The notes below the pieces were generated by a model, which was not told the DNA's origin, ran no database searches, and saw nothing but the letters and a program-made list of their open reading frames with translations. From Ostreococcus mediterraneus (taxonomy: Eukaryota > Chlorophyta > Mamiellophyceae > Mamiellales > Bathycoccaceae), in assembly GCA_012295225.1 (NCBI GenBank), contig WMKK01000011.1, positions 573,368 to 637,367 of the forward strand: a stretch of DNA of 64,000 nt, given 5' to 3'. Both the position numbers and the translations under genes were made by a program. Positions 1-8,514 of this stretch are shown here, piece by piece. The first letter of the stretch is position 1. Each line of letters opens with the position of its first letter.

Positions 1-294
1 ACCGCGCGCACCGCGCATCGCGAAGGCATGCGCGAGTACCATGGGAAATTCCACTACGTTTGGGGACAGATGATGAAAGCTGGGAGCCAAAGCTCGCGTT
101 TTGCGTCGCAGCTCGAGAGATACGCGTGCTTGTACACGTCGCATGTGCGTAACATGTTTGGGTACTCGCCGCAGAAAGTCTTTAGAGCGACAGAGGACAT
201 CGCGCCGCACGACGAACACGATGAAGAGTTTGTGCGAGCGATTGATTTGTACTCCGAGGCGATTGAAAGCGGCGACATCGAAAAACTCGGGTAG
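1..294 (+). CDS. C-terminal end of a truncated gene, unknown function
   Basis: Frame 1 is open from the first base of the window to a TAG at 292-294, so this is the last 97 codons of a gene that begins outside the window. The visible part is hydrophilic, with several Tyr/Trp/His residues near its start (EYHGKFHYVWGQ) and an acidic C-terminal helix-like tail (EEFVRAIDLYSEAIESGD). I do not recognise a family. It ends 94 bp from the convergent RRP42 stop codon. The reading frame is credible because codon use looks like that of its neighbours and the sequence is not low complexity. The internal ATG at 28 is probably not the true start. Confidence 0.55.
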   Translation, partial: TARTAHREGMREYHGKFHYVWGQMMKAGSQSSRFASQLERYACLYTSHVRNMFGYSPQKVFRATEDIAPHDEHDEEFVRAIDLYSEAIESGDIEKLG

Positions 295-388
295 CGAACG
301 GCCCATTCATTGATCTGTTGTAACAAGTAACACACACACCACAATTTGATTTGTCAAACAAAGGTTTACTACACTTTTCTACTAGCAT

Positions 389-1447
389 CTATTCGTCAAG
401 CTCGGGAAGCGGCACCACCATCACGCGCGCGTCTTCGTCGTCTTCGTCGTCTTCATCTTCGTCTTCGTCGCCATTGACACGACCTTGTGTATTCGCCATT
501 GCCGTCGCCAGGTACGCATCCATCTTTTCAATCAACTCGACGCCGACTTTACGCGCCAGCGTCCGCATCGCCGTCGCCGTACCTCGATCCAAACCTTCCA
601 CACCCGAGCTGAATTCGCCGCAAATCAGCCCTTCGCGATCGACGGCGACAGACATCGTGCTCTCTGCACACGCCTCTTCGTCCTCGGTGGCATCAATCAC
701 GCCGTGACGTCCAATTTTTGAAGTTGTCACCACCACGCCCAAGCGACTGACGTCGATTCTCGAGCACGCGTCCGGATCATCATCCACCTCAAGCTCACCC
801 ACTTCGTCCCCAGCATCGTCACCCACTGCACCAATGGTAACTTTAGGTATCTTTGCGTCAGCCAAAGCCGCACGCACTGCGATCGACATCGCATCAATCA
901 TCGACCCTCGGTCGCTCGCGGCGACGACGTCGACGGCTAACAACCAACACGCCTTTCCAGGTTGTATACACAAGCTCTCTAAATCAATCGCCGCCGTCGA
1001 CGTCACCGAGGACGACACCGACGACATCATCCTATCACCCGACGCCCCAGCGACCGCGGGTCCATCACCGTCGACGCCTAAAATAACGCGTTCTAACACC
1101 TTGGCGTACGTCGCGCCGAGGTTTTCCCCATCCTTGCCGCCGCCGACCCAATCTCGCCCGCTCACCACCCCACTCGCATCGACGCGCACGCTCACCAACC
1201 CACACCCCGGTCTCAACGCGCTCGGCTGCGCGATATCCGCGCGTATCGCGCACACCGCGCGCGTCGAACGCGTGGCGCCGGCGCCCTGAACGATGCATTC
1301 CGCGCTCCCACACGCCTGCGGCACGCACCCGAGCGCGACGCGCAGTGGCCTGTGCTCAGCCGCGCCGCGTCCGTCGTTACGAATGCCCTGCGCCACGCCG
1401 TCGGCGATGTACGCCCGCTCGCTGTCGCTCAATCGCACGGCGGACAT
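389..1447 (-). CDS. RRP42: Exosome core subunit RRP42 (EXOSC7-like), RNase PH fold
   Basis: A 352-aa subunit of the nine-subunit RNA exosome barrel, which channels RNA to DIS3/RRP44 for 3'-5' decay and rRNA processing in nucleus and cytosol. The N-terminus has the family hallmark LSDSERAYIADGVAQGIR followed by DGR, the typical RRP42/RRP45 opening, then an RNase PH domain over most of the protein. Eukaryotic RRP42 is catalytically dead, so the role is structural. The ATG at 1445-1447 was chosen because the family begins there; the frame stays open further upstream but becomes Arg-rich noise. The C-terminus has a D/E tract before the last ten residues. It is head-to-head with the syntaxin gene (start 1583). 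The catalytic partner DIS3 lies at 35.6 kb in this window. Confidence 0.9.
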   Translation of the reverse strand: MSAVRLSDSERAYIADGVAQGIRNDGRGAAEHRPLRVALGCVPQACGSAECIVQGAGATRSTRAVCAIRADIAQPSALRPGCGLVSVRVDASGVVSGRDWVGGGKDGENLGATYAKVLERVILGVDGDGPAVAGASGDRMMSSVSSSVTSTAAIDLESLCIQPGKACWLLAVDVVAASDRGSMIDAMSIAVRAALADAKIPKVTIGAVGDDAGDEVGELEVDDDPDACSRIDVSRLGVVVTTSKIGRHGVIDATEDEEACAESTMSVAVDREGLICGEFSSGVEGLDRGTATAMRTLARKVGVELIEKMDAYLATAMANTQGRVNGDEDEDEDDEDDEDARVMVVPLPELDE

Positions 1448-1582
1448 GATTGATTTCAATTGTTGATGATGATGCGCGCGCGGCGTTGTGCCGTCGTGAT
1501 TATCGCGCACGCCCATCGTNGTCGTCGAGCGCCACGCGCGCACGCGGTCAAGAAAACATCGCCCGACGTCGCGGCGCGCGCG

Positions 1583-2737
1583 ATGATGCTCGCACGAGCG
1601 CCCGTGCGCGATAGGACGAGTGAGTTTGAACGCGTGGCGGAGAGGATTAAGAAAACCATCGCCGCGAGCGCGAGCGCGGCGGGCGATGGCGTCGGCGCCG
1701 GTGGTGCGTCGGCGTCCGCGGCGGGTGGTGCGGTGCCGTCGACGACGACGTCGTCGTCGAGCGGTAATGCGAGTGATTTCGCAAAGGTGCGCGCGCGCGC
1801 GGGGTGTATCGTTGAATTGATTTTGATTTGATTCTGAACGATCTTTTTCTGACTGACGGATGTTTTGTGTTCGTACGCACAGATGGCGAGCGCGATAGGA
1901 CACGGGATTCATCGCACGAGTTTGAAATTAGAAAAGCTCGCGTCTTTGGCCAAGGCGTCGAGTTTGTTTGACGACCGCGGGAGGGAAATCGCGGAGACGA
2001 GCGCGGTGATAAAGTTGGATATCCAGGCGCTGAATGAGTCAATCGCCGAGCTACAGAATACGGCGGCGAGACAGCGGGCGCAAGGGTCGGGGAATAAATC
2101 TGCGAGTGATCATAGTGGTACGGTGGTGGATACGTTAAAGAACCGGCTGGCGACGGCGACGAAATCGTTTAAGGAGGTGCTAACGGCGAGGCAGGCGAAT
2201 ATAAAAGCTGGGGACGAGCGCCGCGCAAAGTTTGGGGCGATAAACGCCACACCTGCGGCGAATGCGTCGTTGGATTATTTAGGTGACGACGCGTTCGCGC
2301 GCGCACTGCGTCAGACACCGACGATGGGATTCGGCAATTTACAAGGCGGTGGCGCGAGTGGAGCGCGCGATTTCGTTCCGCGTCCAAACGCGCCGGGCGC
2401 GCTCGGTCCACCTCAAATGCAAACCCAAGGACAATTGCAGATGATCAACCAGAACACATCCTACGCCGACTCGCGTCAGGAGGCGTTACAGAACGTTGAA
2501 CGCACAATCACCGAGCTCGGGGGTATTTTCCAACAGCTCGCAACTATGGTGAGCGAACAAGGCGAGCTCGCGATTCGCATCGACGAAAACGTCGACGACA
2601 CGTTGGCCAACGTTGATAACGCTCAAACGCAGCTATTAAAGTATCTCAACACCGTTTCATCCAACCGTTGGTTGATTCTCAAGTTGTTTGGCATCTTGAT
2701 GGCGTTCTTTTCGTTCTTTATCATCTTTGTCGCGTAA
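1583..2737 (+). CDS. SYP3: Syntaxin-5/Sed5-type Qa-SNARE (SYP3 class), two exons
   Basis: Golgi Qa-SNARE for ER-Golgi and intra-Golgi fusion. Model: exon 1 1583-1786, intron 1787-1882 (GT-AG, 96 nt, branch-like CTGAC near 1850), exon 2 1883-2737; 352 aa. Exon 1 carries the class signature VRDRTSEFERVAERIKK. The splice joins SDFAK to MASAIGHGIHRTSLKLEKL, matching Sed5/SYP31 where the same stretch is continuous. The SNARE helix (roughly residues 260-325) is followed by a C-terminal anchor, LILKLFGILMAFFSFFIIF. The start is one of two adjacent ATGs (1583, 1586). The Habc region contains a low-complexity A/G/S stretch from exon 1. It is divergent from RRP42 with 135 bp between start codons. Confidence 0.88.
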
Positions 2738-2859
2738 GACAACAGACGGACGCGAGACGGGGCGAAAACGGAATCAGCACACGCGACGTTCATTCGCGTC
2801 GCGCGTCACCGTGAAACCACATCTCAGAACACTCCATCCCCCTCGCGCGCGCGCGCACA

Positions 2860-2873
2860 CACACACACACACA
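2860..2873. repeat. Short CA/CG dinucleotide repeat
   Basis: A run of alternating CG then CA dinucleotides lies in the gap between the syntaxin stop and the XRCC4 start. Similar CA tracts sit just upstream of the NDK and NOT4 genes, so they are common in this genome's 5' regions. No function can be assigned. Confidence 0.6.
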
Positions 2874-2888
2874 TAGACTCACCATTGT

Positions 2889-2896
2889 TATAAAAA
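2889..2896 (+). promoter_or_regulatory. Possible TATA box of the XRCC4 gene
   Basis: The octamer TATAAAAA stands 39 bp before the XRCC4 ATG at 2935, in otherwise GC-rich DNA. If it is used, the 5' UTR would be only about 10-15 nt. This rests on motif and position only. Confidence 0.4.
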
Positions 2897-2912
2897 CTTT
2901 GCAACGCATAGC

Positions 2913-2937
2913 CAACCAACCGAAGCCTCACACCATG
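2913..2937 (+). promoter_or_regulatory. 25-nt shared start-site element (copy 1)
   Basis: CAACCAACCGAA-gCCt-CACACCATG ends on the XRCC4 start codon. A copy matching at 23 of 25 positions ends on the ATG of the zinc-finger gene at 8328. The two proteins are unrelated, so shared coding ancestry does not explain the match. It could be a 5' UTR or initiator element or a remnant of common DNA. In frame it would read NQPKPHTM, which is why an upstream start in this gene is doubtful. Confidence 0.5.
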
Positions 2938-4014
2938 CCTCCCGACGACGATGATCCATTGCACACCACCCTCGTCACGCGTACGACGTCCACACACAAT
3001 ACCATATGCATCACATGCACCGCTCACGCGCTCACGCGCGCGCTCACCGTCACTGTGCGCGACGCAAACCGCCGTTTTTCAGGCGTAATTCGCATCACCG
3101 ATGCCGATGCGCCCTACGACCATTACCTCGACATTGCCGCGTGCGCGCTGACGGATCCGCGCCAACAGCGCGTTCGCGAGACATTTACTTTCACGCTCGA
3201 TGACGTCGATGGTGATGATGACGCGAAAGAGCTCGTGTGGTCGTTTCGTGAGGAGGATTATAATGTCAAGTTTAGAGGCGAGGCGGTTGAGGATGAAATT
3301 CCGTCGACGCCGACGGAGGATGGAATCGATGCGTTCGAGCGCACGCGCGTGGGTGTTTTAACCCTGCGTGCGAGCGATAACGATGAAGATGATATGATAG
3401 CCATAGCGCGCGGGTACGAGCGCGCGCGAGAGATGGTGATGACGTTGGAAGAGGATGGCGCGCGGTTGGTCGAAGCGAGCGAGGCGGCGACGCGACGGGC
3501 GAGCGAAGCGACCGAGGCGAAGGCTTCAGCGCAAGAAGAGTGCGCGAGGCGGTTCGTGGCGTTGTTGAATACGAAAAAGAGTGAAATACGGGGCGCGAGG
3601 GATAAGTTGGAGGCGGCGGATGTGGAATTAGAAACGTTGAGGAGTCGGTTGGAGCGAGGAGGCGGACGAGAGGCGCTCGAGACGACGAGCGCGGCGGCTT
3701 TGGACGGCGACGACGACGACGGTGACGACGACGACGACGACGGTGAACAGTACGCCACAGATGACGAAAATGTGCCCACACAAAGAGGTGAGCGCGTATC
3801 GATGCGTAAGAAATTCGCGCGCGCGACGCAGCCGCAGTCGCAAGCGCCTTCGCAAGCGGCGAGACGCAAGCGCGGCGGCGTCGACGCGGCGGCGGAACCG
3901 TCTCAGCAGCAGCAACACACGCAAATGCAATCGACAAAGACTGCAAAGGCGAAAAAACAAAAGAATAAATCATTCCTCGCTGATGCGTTATTAGATTGCC
4001 TAGACACCGCCTAG
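2935..4014 (+). CDS. XRCC4: XRCC4-like non-homologous end-joining factor
   Basis: A 359-aa protein predicted to scaffold DNA ligase IV in nuclear double-strand break repair. Layout fits XRCC4: a beta-rich head (about 1-140, with VWSFREEDYNVKF), a long helical stalk (about 155-240) and a disordered tail. The best evidence is the stalk motif ARRFVALLNTKKSEIRGARD, which aligns closely with the ligase-IV-binding RFxxxLNEKKxKIR stretch of animal and plant XRCC4. After the stalk come an acidic Asp tract (about 255-270) and a Lys/Gln-rich tail resembling a nuclear localisation signal. The start is the ATG at 2935; an upstream in-frame ATG at 2899 would add only residues encoded by the shared 25-nt element. 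PAXX or XLF are less likely because of the KKxxIR stalk motif. Confidence 0.8.
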   Translation: MPPDDDDPLHTTLVTRTTSTHNTICITCTAHALTRALTVTVRDANRRFSGVIRITDADAPYDHYLDIAACALTDPRQQRVRETFTFTLDDVDGDDDAKELVWSFREEDYNVKFRGEAVEDEIPSTPTEDGIDAFERTRVGVLTLRASDNDEDDMIAIARGYERAREMVMTLEEDGARLVEASEAATRRASEATEAKASAQEECARRFVALLNTKKSEIRGARDKLEAADVELETLRSRLERGGGREALETTSAAALDGDDDDGDDDDDDGEQYATDDENVPTQRGERVSMRKKFARATQPQSQAPSQAARRKRGGVDAAAEPSQQQQHTQMQSTKTAKAKKQKNKSFLADALLDCLDTA

Positions 4015-4047
4015 AGAAAAGTAGAGAAGAGTAGAATTTGTTTGAAA

Positions 4048-4551
4048 TTACAACGAAGGTGGAATCTCCGCCAACCCATGCTCCGCCATATACTTCCCCG
4101 CGCTCCCGTGATCATCCTCAACCAACGTCCCACTCTTCCAACACCCCGTAGCCTCACCCACGCGCTTATGCTTGGCGTACTCCCCATCCACCGTCGCCTT
4201 GTTCGCTTTCCACCCCTTTGGATACCGCGCGAGCGACTGCGTCCCCATCATCCTCGACGCCTTCACCCGCAACGTCAACGTGTCCCAATCCGCTAAAACC
4301 TTATCAGCACCCTTCATCGTCGACCACTCGCCCACACCGTGCGCCTCGAGACCGGCGTACAACGCCGCGCGCTCGACATCCGTCCACCGTTTCGACGCGC
4401 TCTCAAACACCACTTTTTTCGGCTTGAAAAACATTTGATTGATGCTCCCGTCCGCGTTCAACGCGTCCGGTCGCGTCACGGCTAATCGCATCGCATTCGC
4501 CCACTGGATGCGTGCATCCTCTTCGTCGTCCGCCGACGCCATCGCCGTCAT
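4048..4551 (-). CDS. Small SANT/Myb-domain protein
   Basis: A 167-aa protein with one SANT/Myb-like domain at about residues 53-115: KRWTDVERAALYAGLEAHGV, then GEWSTMKG, then a third helix with LTLRVKASRMMGTQSL. The three tryptophans (RW, EW, DW) sit as expected for a Myb repeat, but the last helix is unlike the telobox type. The C-terminal part (KANKATVDGEYAKHKRVGE) is basic and unassigned. It probably binds chromatin or DNA in the nucleus; the specific role is unknown. A TATATA sequence lies only a few bases upstream of the ATG used here, so transcription may begin inside this frame and translation at Met4 or Met21. It is head-to-head with the basic-protein gene at 4729. Confidence 0.65.
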   Translation of the reverse strand: MTAMASADDEEDARIQWANAMRLAVTRPDALNADGSINQMFFKPKKVVFESASKRWTDVERAALYAGLEAHGVGEWSTMKGADKVLADWDTLTLRVKASRMMGTQSLARYPKGWKANKATVDGEYAKHKRVGEATGCWKSGTLVEDDHGSAGKYMAEHGLAEIPPSL

Positions 4552-4728
4552 CTATATAGCGCGCGCGCGACGACGAATGCGCGGCGACAGCTCCGCGGTC
4601 GCGGTTTGAATCTTCGGCGATGTGAAACGCCACCAATGTATCATTTTTGACGTGCGATGTCTGGATGCCGTCGCGCGTCATTCATCGTCGCGGTGACGGC
4701 GCAACGGGGGCGTTCTTGACAATATTCG

Positions 4729-5175
4729 ATGGCGAGTAAGAATAACAAAAAGACGCGCCACGCGCGCATCGTCGAGGCGCAACGCATCGAGCGGGAATTG
4801 ATGCAGAAGAAGGAGGAGAAGCGCATCAAGGCGATGGCCAAGCACGCCGAGGATGGCGGCGGCGCGCACATGGCGGTGGATGGTGGGGATGATGACGGCG
4901 GCGCGCGCGGTGCGAGCGGTGCGAAGGGATTGATTCGCGTCAAGGCGAAGAATGTGCGCGTGGCGGCGTCGCTGCGTGCGAGTGGTGGGGTGGGGAAGAA
5001 GCGCGAAGGGAAGAATAAGCATAAAGTGGTCAAGGGCGTGAAAACCGGCGGGTTGAAGTTGAAGAAGAACAGCGTGGTGAAGGGGATTAAGATTGTCGAT
5101 GCAACGACAAAGGCGATGGCGCTGGAGGCGATCATGGAGTCCACGGGGCAAGGGCATGGGAGCATGCGCGATTGA
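4729..5175 (+). CDS. Small Lys-rich basic protein, unknown
   Basis: A 148-aa, strongly basic protein. It begins with a KNNKKTRHARIVEAQRIERE helix and a KKEEKRIK stretch, has an acidic/glycine-rich linker (about residues 42-62), then a second basic block (KKREGKNKHKVVKGVK, GLKLKKNSVVKGIK), and ends with an amphipathic helix. The composition suggests a nuclear or nucleolar RNA-associated protein, but I recognise no family. The ATG is the first in frame and is preceded by AT-rich sequence (AATATTCG). Divergent from the SANT gene, 177 bp apart. Confidence 0.6.
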   Translation: MASKNNKKTRHARIVEAQRIERELMQKKEEKRIKAMAKHAEDGGGAHMAVDGGDDDGGARGASGAKGLIRVKAKNVRVAASLRASGGVGKKREGKNKHKVVKGVKTGGLKLKKNSVVKGIKIVDATTKAMALEAIMESTGQGHGSMRD

Positions 5176-5364
5176 GAAGTTGATGTTTCAGAGAGCCATT
5201 TTTCGTCGCGGGCGACGCCGTTTGTAATAATATATTTCTACAGTACTGCTACAATGCTGCTACTACGTGATACGGTACAATGTTTTTTGTGGGGCCTATT
5301 GTGTGCTTCGAGCTATCGCGTTTCGGTGCGAACGCGAAATGCGCGAACGCGCGATGCTACGACT

Positions 5365-6045
5365 CTACGAGAGCGCCTTTTCGCACTTCATGACGTAGAG
5401 CACCTCTTCATCAGCGCCTATGGTGCTCACGAGCGCACACGCGAGTCCATACGCGCGTAAGTAATCCATCACTTCTTGTGGTTTGTTTTGTTCGAGCAAA
5501 ATACACAGAAACATCCCACCAGGCGTTAAGACGTCGGCGACACGCGGGAGCAGCCGGTCGAGCACTTCTCGACCGTCAACGCCGCCCGCCCACGACGCTG
5601 TGATGCCTCCCACGCCTACTTCCTCGCTCGGCGTGACGACGTACGGAGGATTAAATAGTAGAACATCTATCCCACCGTTGGCGGCGATAGCGTCGGCGTG
5701 AGGGTCGAGTAAGTCGCCTCGCGAGACGTCGTACGCATCCATCGGGACGTCGTGCGCCTTAAACGTCGTTCGCGCCGTAGCCACAGCGTTCGGATTCACA
5801 TCCGACGCGCGCGTAAACGTATGCCCTGCGCACCCGTACGCGCGCGCAAGCAGAGCGTTCGAGCACGCAATGTACCCCGAGCCGGTACCGAGTTCAACGA
5901 CGAGCGCTGGACGCGCCGCCTCGAGCGTCGAGCGCCACACATCTGCGAGCGCATCGACGAGCAGAAATGAGTCCTCCGCGGGCGGGTACACGTCTGCATG
6001 CGTGGCTATTTTCGCTATCGACGCGAGGTTGGCGTCGGGCGGCAT
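5365..6045 (-). CDS. N6AMT1: HemK2/N6AMT1 (Mtq2) glutamine methyltransferase
   Basis: A 226-aa class I SAM-dependent methyltransferase. With a Trm112 partner, the family methylates the GGQ glutamine of eRF1 (and reportedly a histone lysine). Visible motifs: the family opening DVYPPAEDSFLLVDAL; SAM motif I VVELGTGSGYIA (about 49-60); an acidic residue ending strand 2 in ASDVNPNAV; and the catalytic NPPYVVTP (about 131-138), where NPPY defines N-methyltransferases acting on Gln or Asn. The length matches the short eukaryotic N6AMT1 form, which lacks the N-terminal domain of bacterial PrmC. The cytosolic prediction follows from the lack of an N-terminal extension. Convergent with the basic-protein gene upstream in the window. 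Confidence 0.88.
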   Translation of the reverse strand: MPPDANLASIAKIATHADVYPPAEDSFLLVDALADVWRSTLEAARPALVVELGTGSGYIACSNALLARAYGCAGHTFTRASDVNPNAVATARTTFKAHDVPMDAYDVSRGDLLDPHADAIAANGGIDVLLFNPPYVVTPSEEVGVGGITASWAGGVDGREVLDRLLPRVADVLTPGGMFLCILLEQNKPQEVMDYLRAYGLACALVSTIGADEEVLYVMKCEKALS

Positions 6046-6135
6046 GTCGAGCGGGTTCGCGTGCGTCGCACTGCGGGGTGCGTTGGCTACGACTCGTCTT
6101 TTCTTCGCTACATGTGTCTACCACGGCTATTGTCT

Positions 6136-8328
6136 CTATCGCTTCTTCGCGAGCGTGAGCACGTGTGAGGAATCTAATCGCTCACCCGCGCAAAGTGCGC
6201 GTAATTTTACATCTAAAATTTCCGCCGTCTTGTTTTGATGCGCTATGTTGTCTTCGATGGACGTCTTTGATTGATTGAGCGTCTGCGCGAGTTCGTCGAT
6301 GCGGGATTCACGAAGGCGTCCGTCTTCTCGCAATTGTCGTTCACCTTGACGCATGAGATCTTCCAAGTGACGCTTTGTGACTTCGGATACCGTATCAATG
6401 TCTTCTCCATGCAGCGCGTCGTTGAGAAGACTTTCGGCGCGTGCGCGCATGACGGCGAGTGACGTCGACGTCTCCGCGACGTCGTTCATCGTCGCTTCGA
6501 GACGTTCGCGCGCCATAGTCGCCGCCTCAGCGATAAATGTACCCGCCAAGTTTGCGTCTACGATTTCACGATGATACTCCACGTCCTTTTCAAGCGCAAT
6601 CTTCTCTTTCAATGCGAATTCGGCTTGCGCTCGATCGTGTGCGGCGCGTCGTTTAAACGCGTTTGTCGCCGCTTCGATGTTTCGCGGATGATGTCGGCTC
6701 GCGCTCGACTCCGCCTTTTCAGCACGCTCGCGTACGCGTCGTACCGCATTCGCGCTCGTCGAGTCCACAGATTCAAATGTTTTGCGCATCCTCTCTCGAA
6801 CACTCGATACGCACGCTTCGAATGCATCGATATCGAACCCGTCGTCGTCTCGCGGGCGATTGATAAAGTCGAGCACGCCCGTTGGGCCAAACGCCACTTG
6901 CTCGACGTGTTGCTCGAAATTCTCCATCGCGTGCTTGTTGTAAAACCCCTGAGCCACTGCGCAGGTACATCCGAATCTCGCGTGTTCGCATGCCTGTGCA
7001 AGCATCGGGCAACCCGTGCGCTCGTGCGTTTCGCGTTGTTCTGACGGCATGCGTCGACGACAAAGCGGGCAATGAAATTCGCGCGCGTTGCATCGCTTTG
7101 CGTGATCCCCCATGCGACGTAAGCTGATTTTCGCACCACAAAACTTGCACGGACACTTTTGATATTGGCATGACGCGCGATGGTGCATGATGCGCTCGCG
7201 CGTCGTGGTTGCACGGCAGTATTCCCCGGTGGCGGAATCTTCCAAGCGGCACATCACCGGATGCGCCAAGCACTCTGTGGCGACGTGCGCGTCGACGGCT
7301 TCGCGTTTGCCACGCCACTTACATAGCCTGTATGGACAGAACACTGGCATAGCACCACACACTAGACCATGCGAACGCATTTTACGCGCCTGAATCATGT
7401 GGCCACAGTCCGGACAAGGGGACGGCTTGAATTCGCATGCGGCTCGATGCGCCTCCACGTCTTTACGAGCCGTAACCATGGCACACTTTTCCGCGGGATT
7501 CATGCATTCAAACGGTAAGCTACATTTTTCAAGCGAGTACATGCATTTGTCTTCGTGAGCTCTGGCGTGTTTCAACGGAAACACAGCCTTACAACCCTCG
7601 GAAATAATCCGCCAGGACAAAGTATCGTCTAGCCGCGTCGCCGTCGCCGCGTGACAACACATCACCGGTAAATCATCAATTTTCATCGAAACTCGTGGAT
7701 CGATGCCAAATATACGCACTCTTTCGTCTCCCATGGCATCTTTTGCGCATGGCTTACAGAATATGTGCGATTCTTGCGTCACCAGAGGTTCGGCGGCAAC
7801 GTCCAAGCACCGCTGACATCTCACATCTTTCTCTGGCGCGGGTCCAACTAAAATCGTCCCTCGTCGTCGCCAGCGCGTCAAACTCGCACTCAAGTGCACG
7901 GTTTGTCGAACTAAGACATCAATATCACCATCAAAGGTCATGGCACCAGACGCTGCGGCGTCGTCTATATTTTTTGCCGTCTCCGCGGCGTCGGCGCGTG
8001 TCATGGACAATGGCTCTAACGGCCACCACGCGTTTCTCTCCTCCTCGCTCGCCTCGCTGTCTGTGTCACTGTGATTTCCGGCGTGGTATGTGTCATAGAT
8101 TGCGCTGAAGCGCGCTTCGATGTCCGACGGGAGCAGCGCGTGGTGAAAACCGGCGAGCTGAGCGATGTATTTTTGTGTCGTCGCCTTCGGGGCGTCCGAG
8201 TCCGAATCATCGCGCGCGTCGTCCGCGCCCTCGCTGCGTTCGGTATCATCCGCGGCATGCACGTCGCGGTCGTCGAGCGCGGGCGCCGTGGTGGGCGGAC
8301 GCACATCGCCGCGTCTTCGGCGCGACAT
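6136..8328 (-). CDS. TRAF-type zinc-finger protein with coiled-coil tail
   Basis: A 730-aa protein. The N-terminal 130 residues are acidic and disordered. At about 180-215 is a RING-like cluster (CQRCLDVAAEPLVTQ, then HIFCKPCAKDA). It is followed by a long array of TRAF-type Cys/His fingers to about 480, for example CPDCGHMIQARKMRSHGLVC, CPYRLCKWRGKREAVDAH and CKFCGAKISLRRMGDHAKRC. The last 200 residues are charged and predicted coiled-coil. No MATH domain follows, so it is not a canonical TRAF. A role as a ubiquitin-ligase or signalling scaffold is inferred from the fingers only. The start at 8328 sits on the second copy of the 25-nt element; an ATG farther upstream would read through it. 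Confidence 0.72.
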   Translation of the reverse strand: MSRRRRGDVRPPTTAPALDDRDVHAADDTERSEGADDARDDSDSDAPKATTQKYIAQLAGFHHALLPSDIEARFSAIYDTYHAGNHSDTDSEASEEERNAWWPLEPLSMTRADAAETAKNIDDAAASGAMTFDGDIDVLVRQTVHLSASLTRWRRRGTILVGPAPEKDVRCQRCLDVAAEPLVTQESHIFCKPCAKDAMGDERVRIFGIDPRVSMKIDDLPVMCCHAATATRLDDTLSWRIISEGCKAVFPLKHARAHEDKCMYSLEKCSLPFECMNPAEKCAMVTARKDVEAHRAACEFKPSPCPDCGHMIQARKMRSHGLVCGAMPVFCPYRLCKWRGKREAVDAHVATECLAHPVMCRLEDSATGEYCRATTTRERIMHHRASCQYQKCPCKFCGAKISLRRMGDHAKRCNAREFHCPLCRRRMPSEQRETHERTGCPMLAQACEHARFGCTCAVAQGFYNKHAMENFEQHVEQVAFGPTGVLDFINRPRDDDGFDIDAFEACVSSVRERMRKTFESVDSTSANAVRRVRERAEKAESSASRHHPRNIEAATNAFKRRAAHDRAQAEFALKEKIALEKDVEYHREIVDANLAGTFIAEAATMARERLEATMNDVAETSTSLAVMRARAESLLNDALHGEDIDTVSEVTKRHLEDLMRQGERQLREDGRLRESRIDELAQTLNQSKTSIEDNIAHQNKTAEILDVKLRALCAGERLDSSHVLTLAKKR

Positions 8329-8350
8329 GGTGTGTGGATTCGGTTGGTTG
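8326..8350 (-). promoter_or_regulatory. 25-nt shared start-site element (copy 2)
   Basis: Read on the minus strand, CAACCAACCGAA-tCCa-CACACCATG ends on the start codon of the TRAF-finger gene. It matches the XRCC4 copy (2913-2937) at 23 of 25 positions, including distance to the ATG. A TATA-like stretch lies about 60 bp upstream on the same strand. Confidence 0.5.
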
Positions 8351-8514
8351 CTTTCGCGTTTCATGGACGCGCGCGAATACAAACTAAAGTATAATGTTAC
8401 AACGCCCGGCGCGTGCGAATCCGCGCGACGTAACGATTGACTAGAATTCTAATTCAGTGCGCGGTTTGTTCTCATCGCGCATTGGATGGCGGTGGATGCC
8501 TAAACAGGGCGGCG

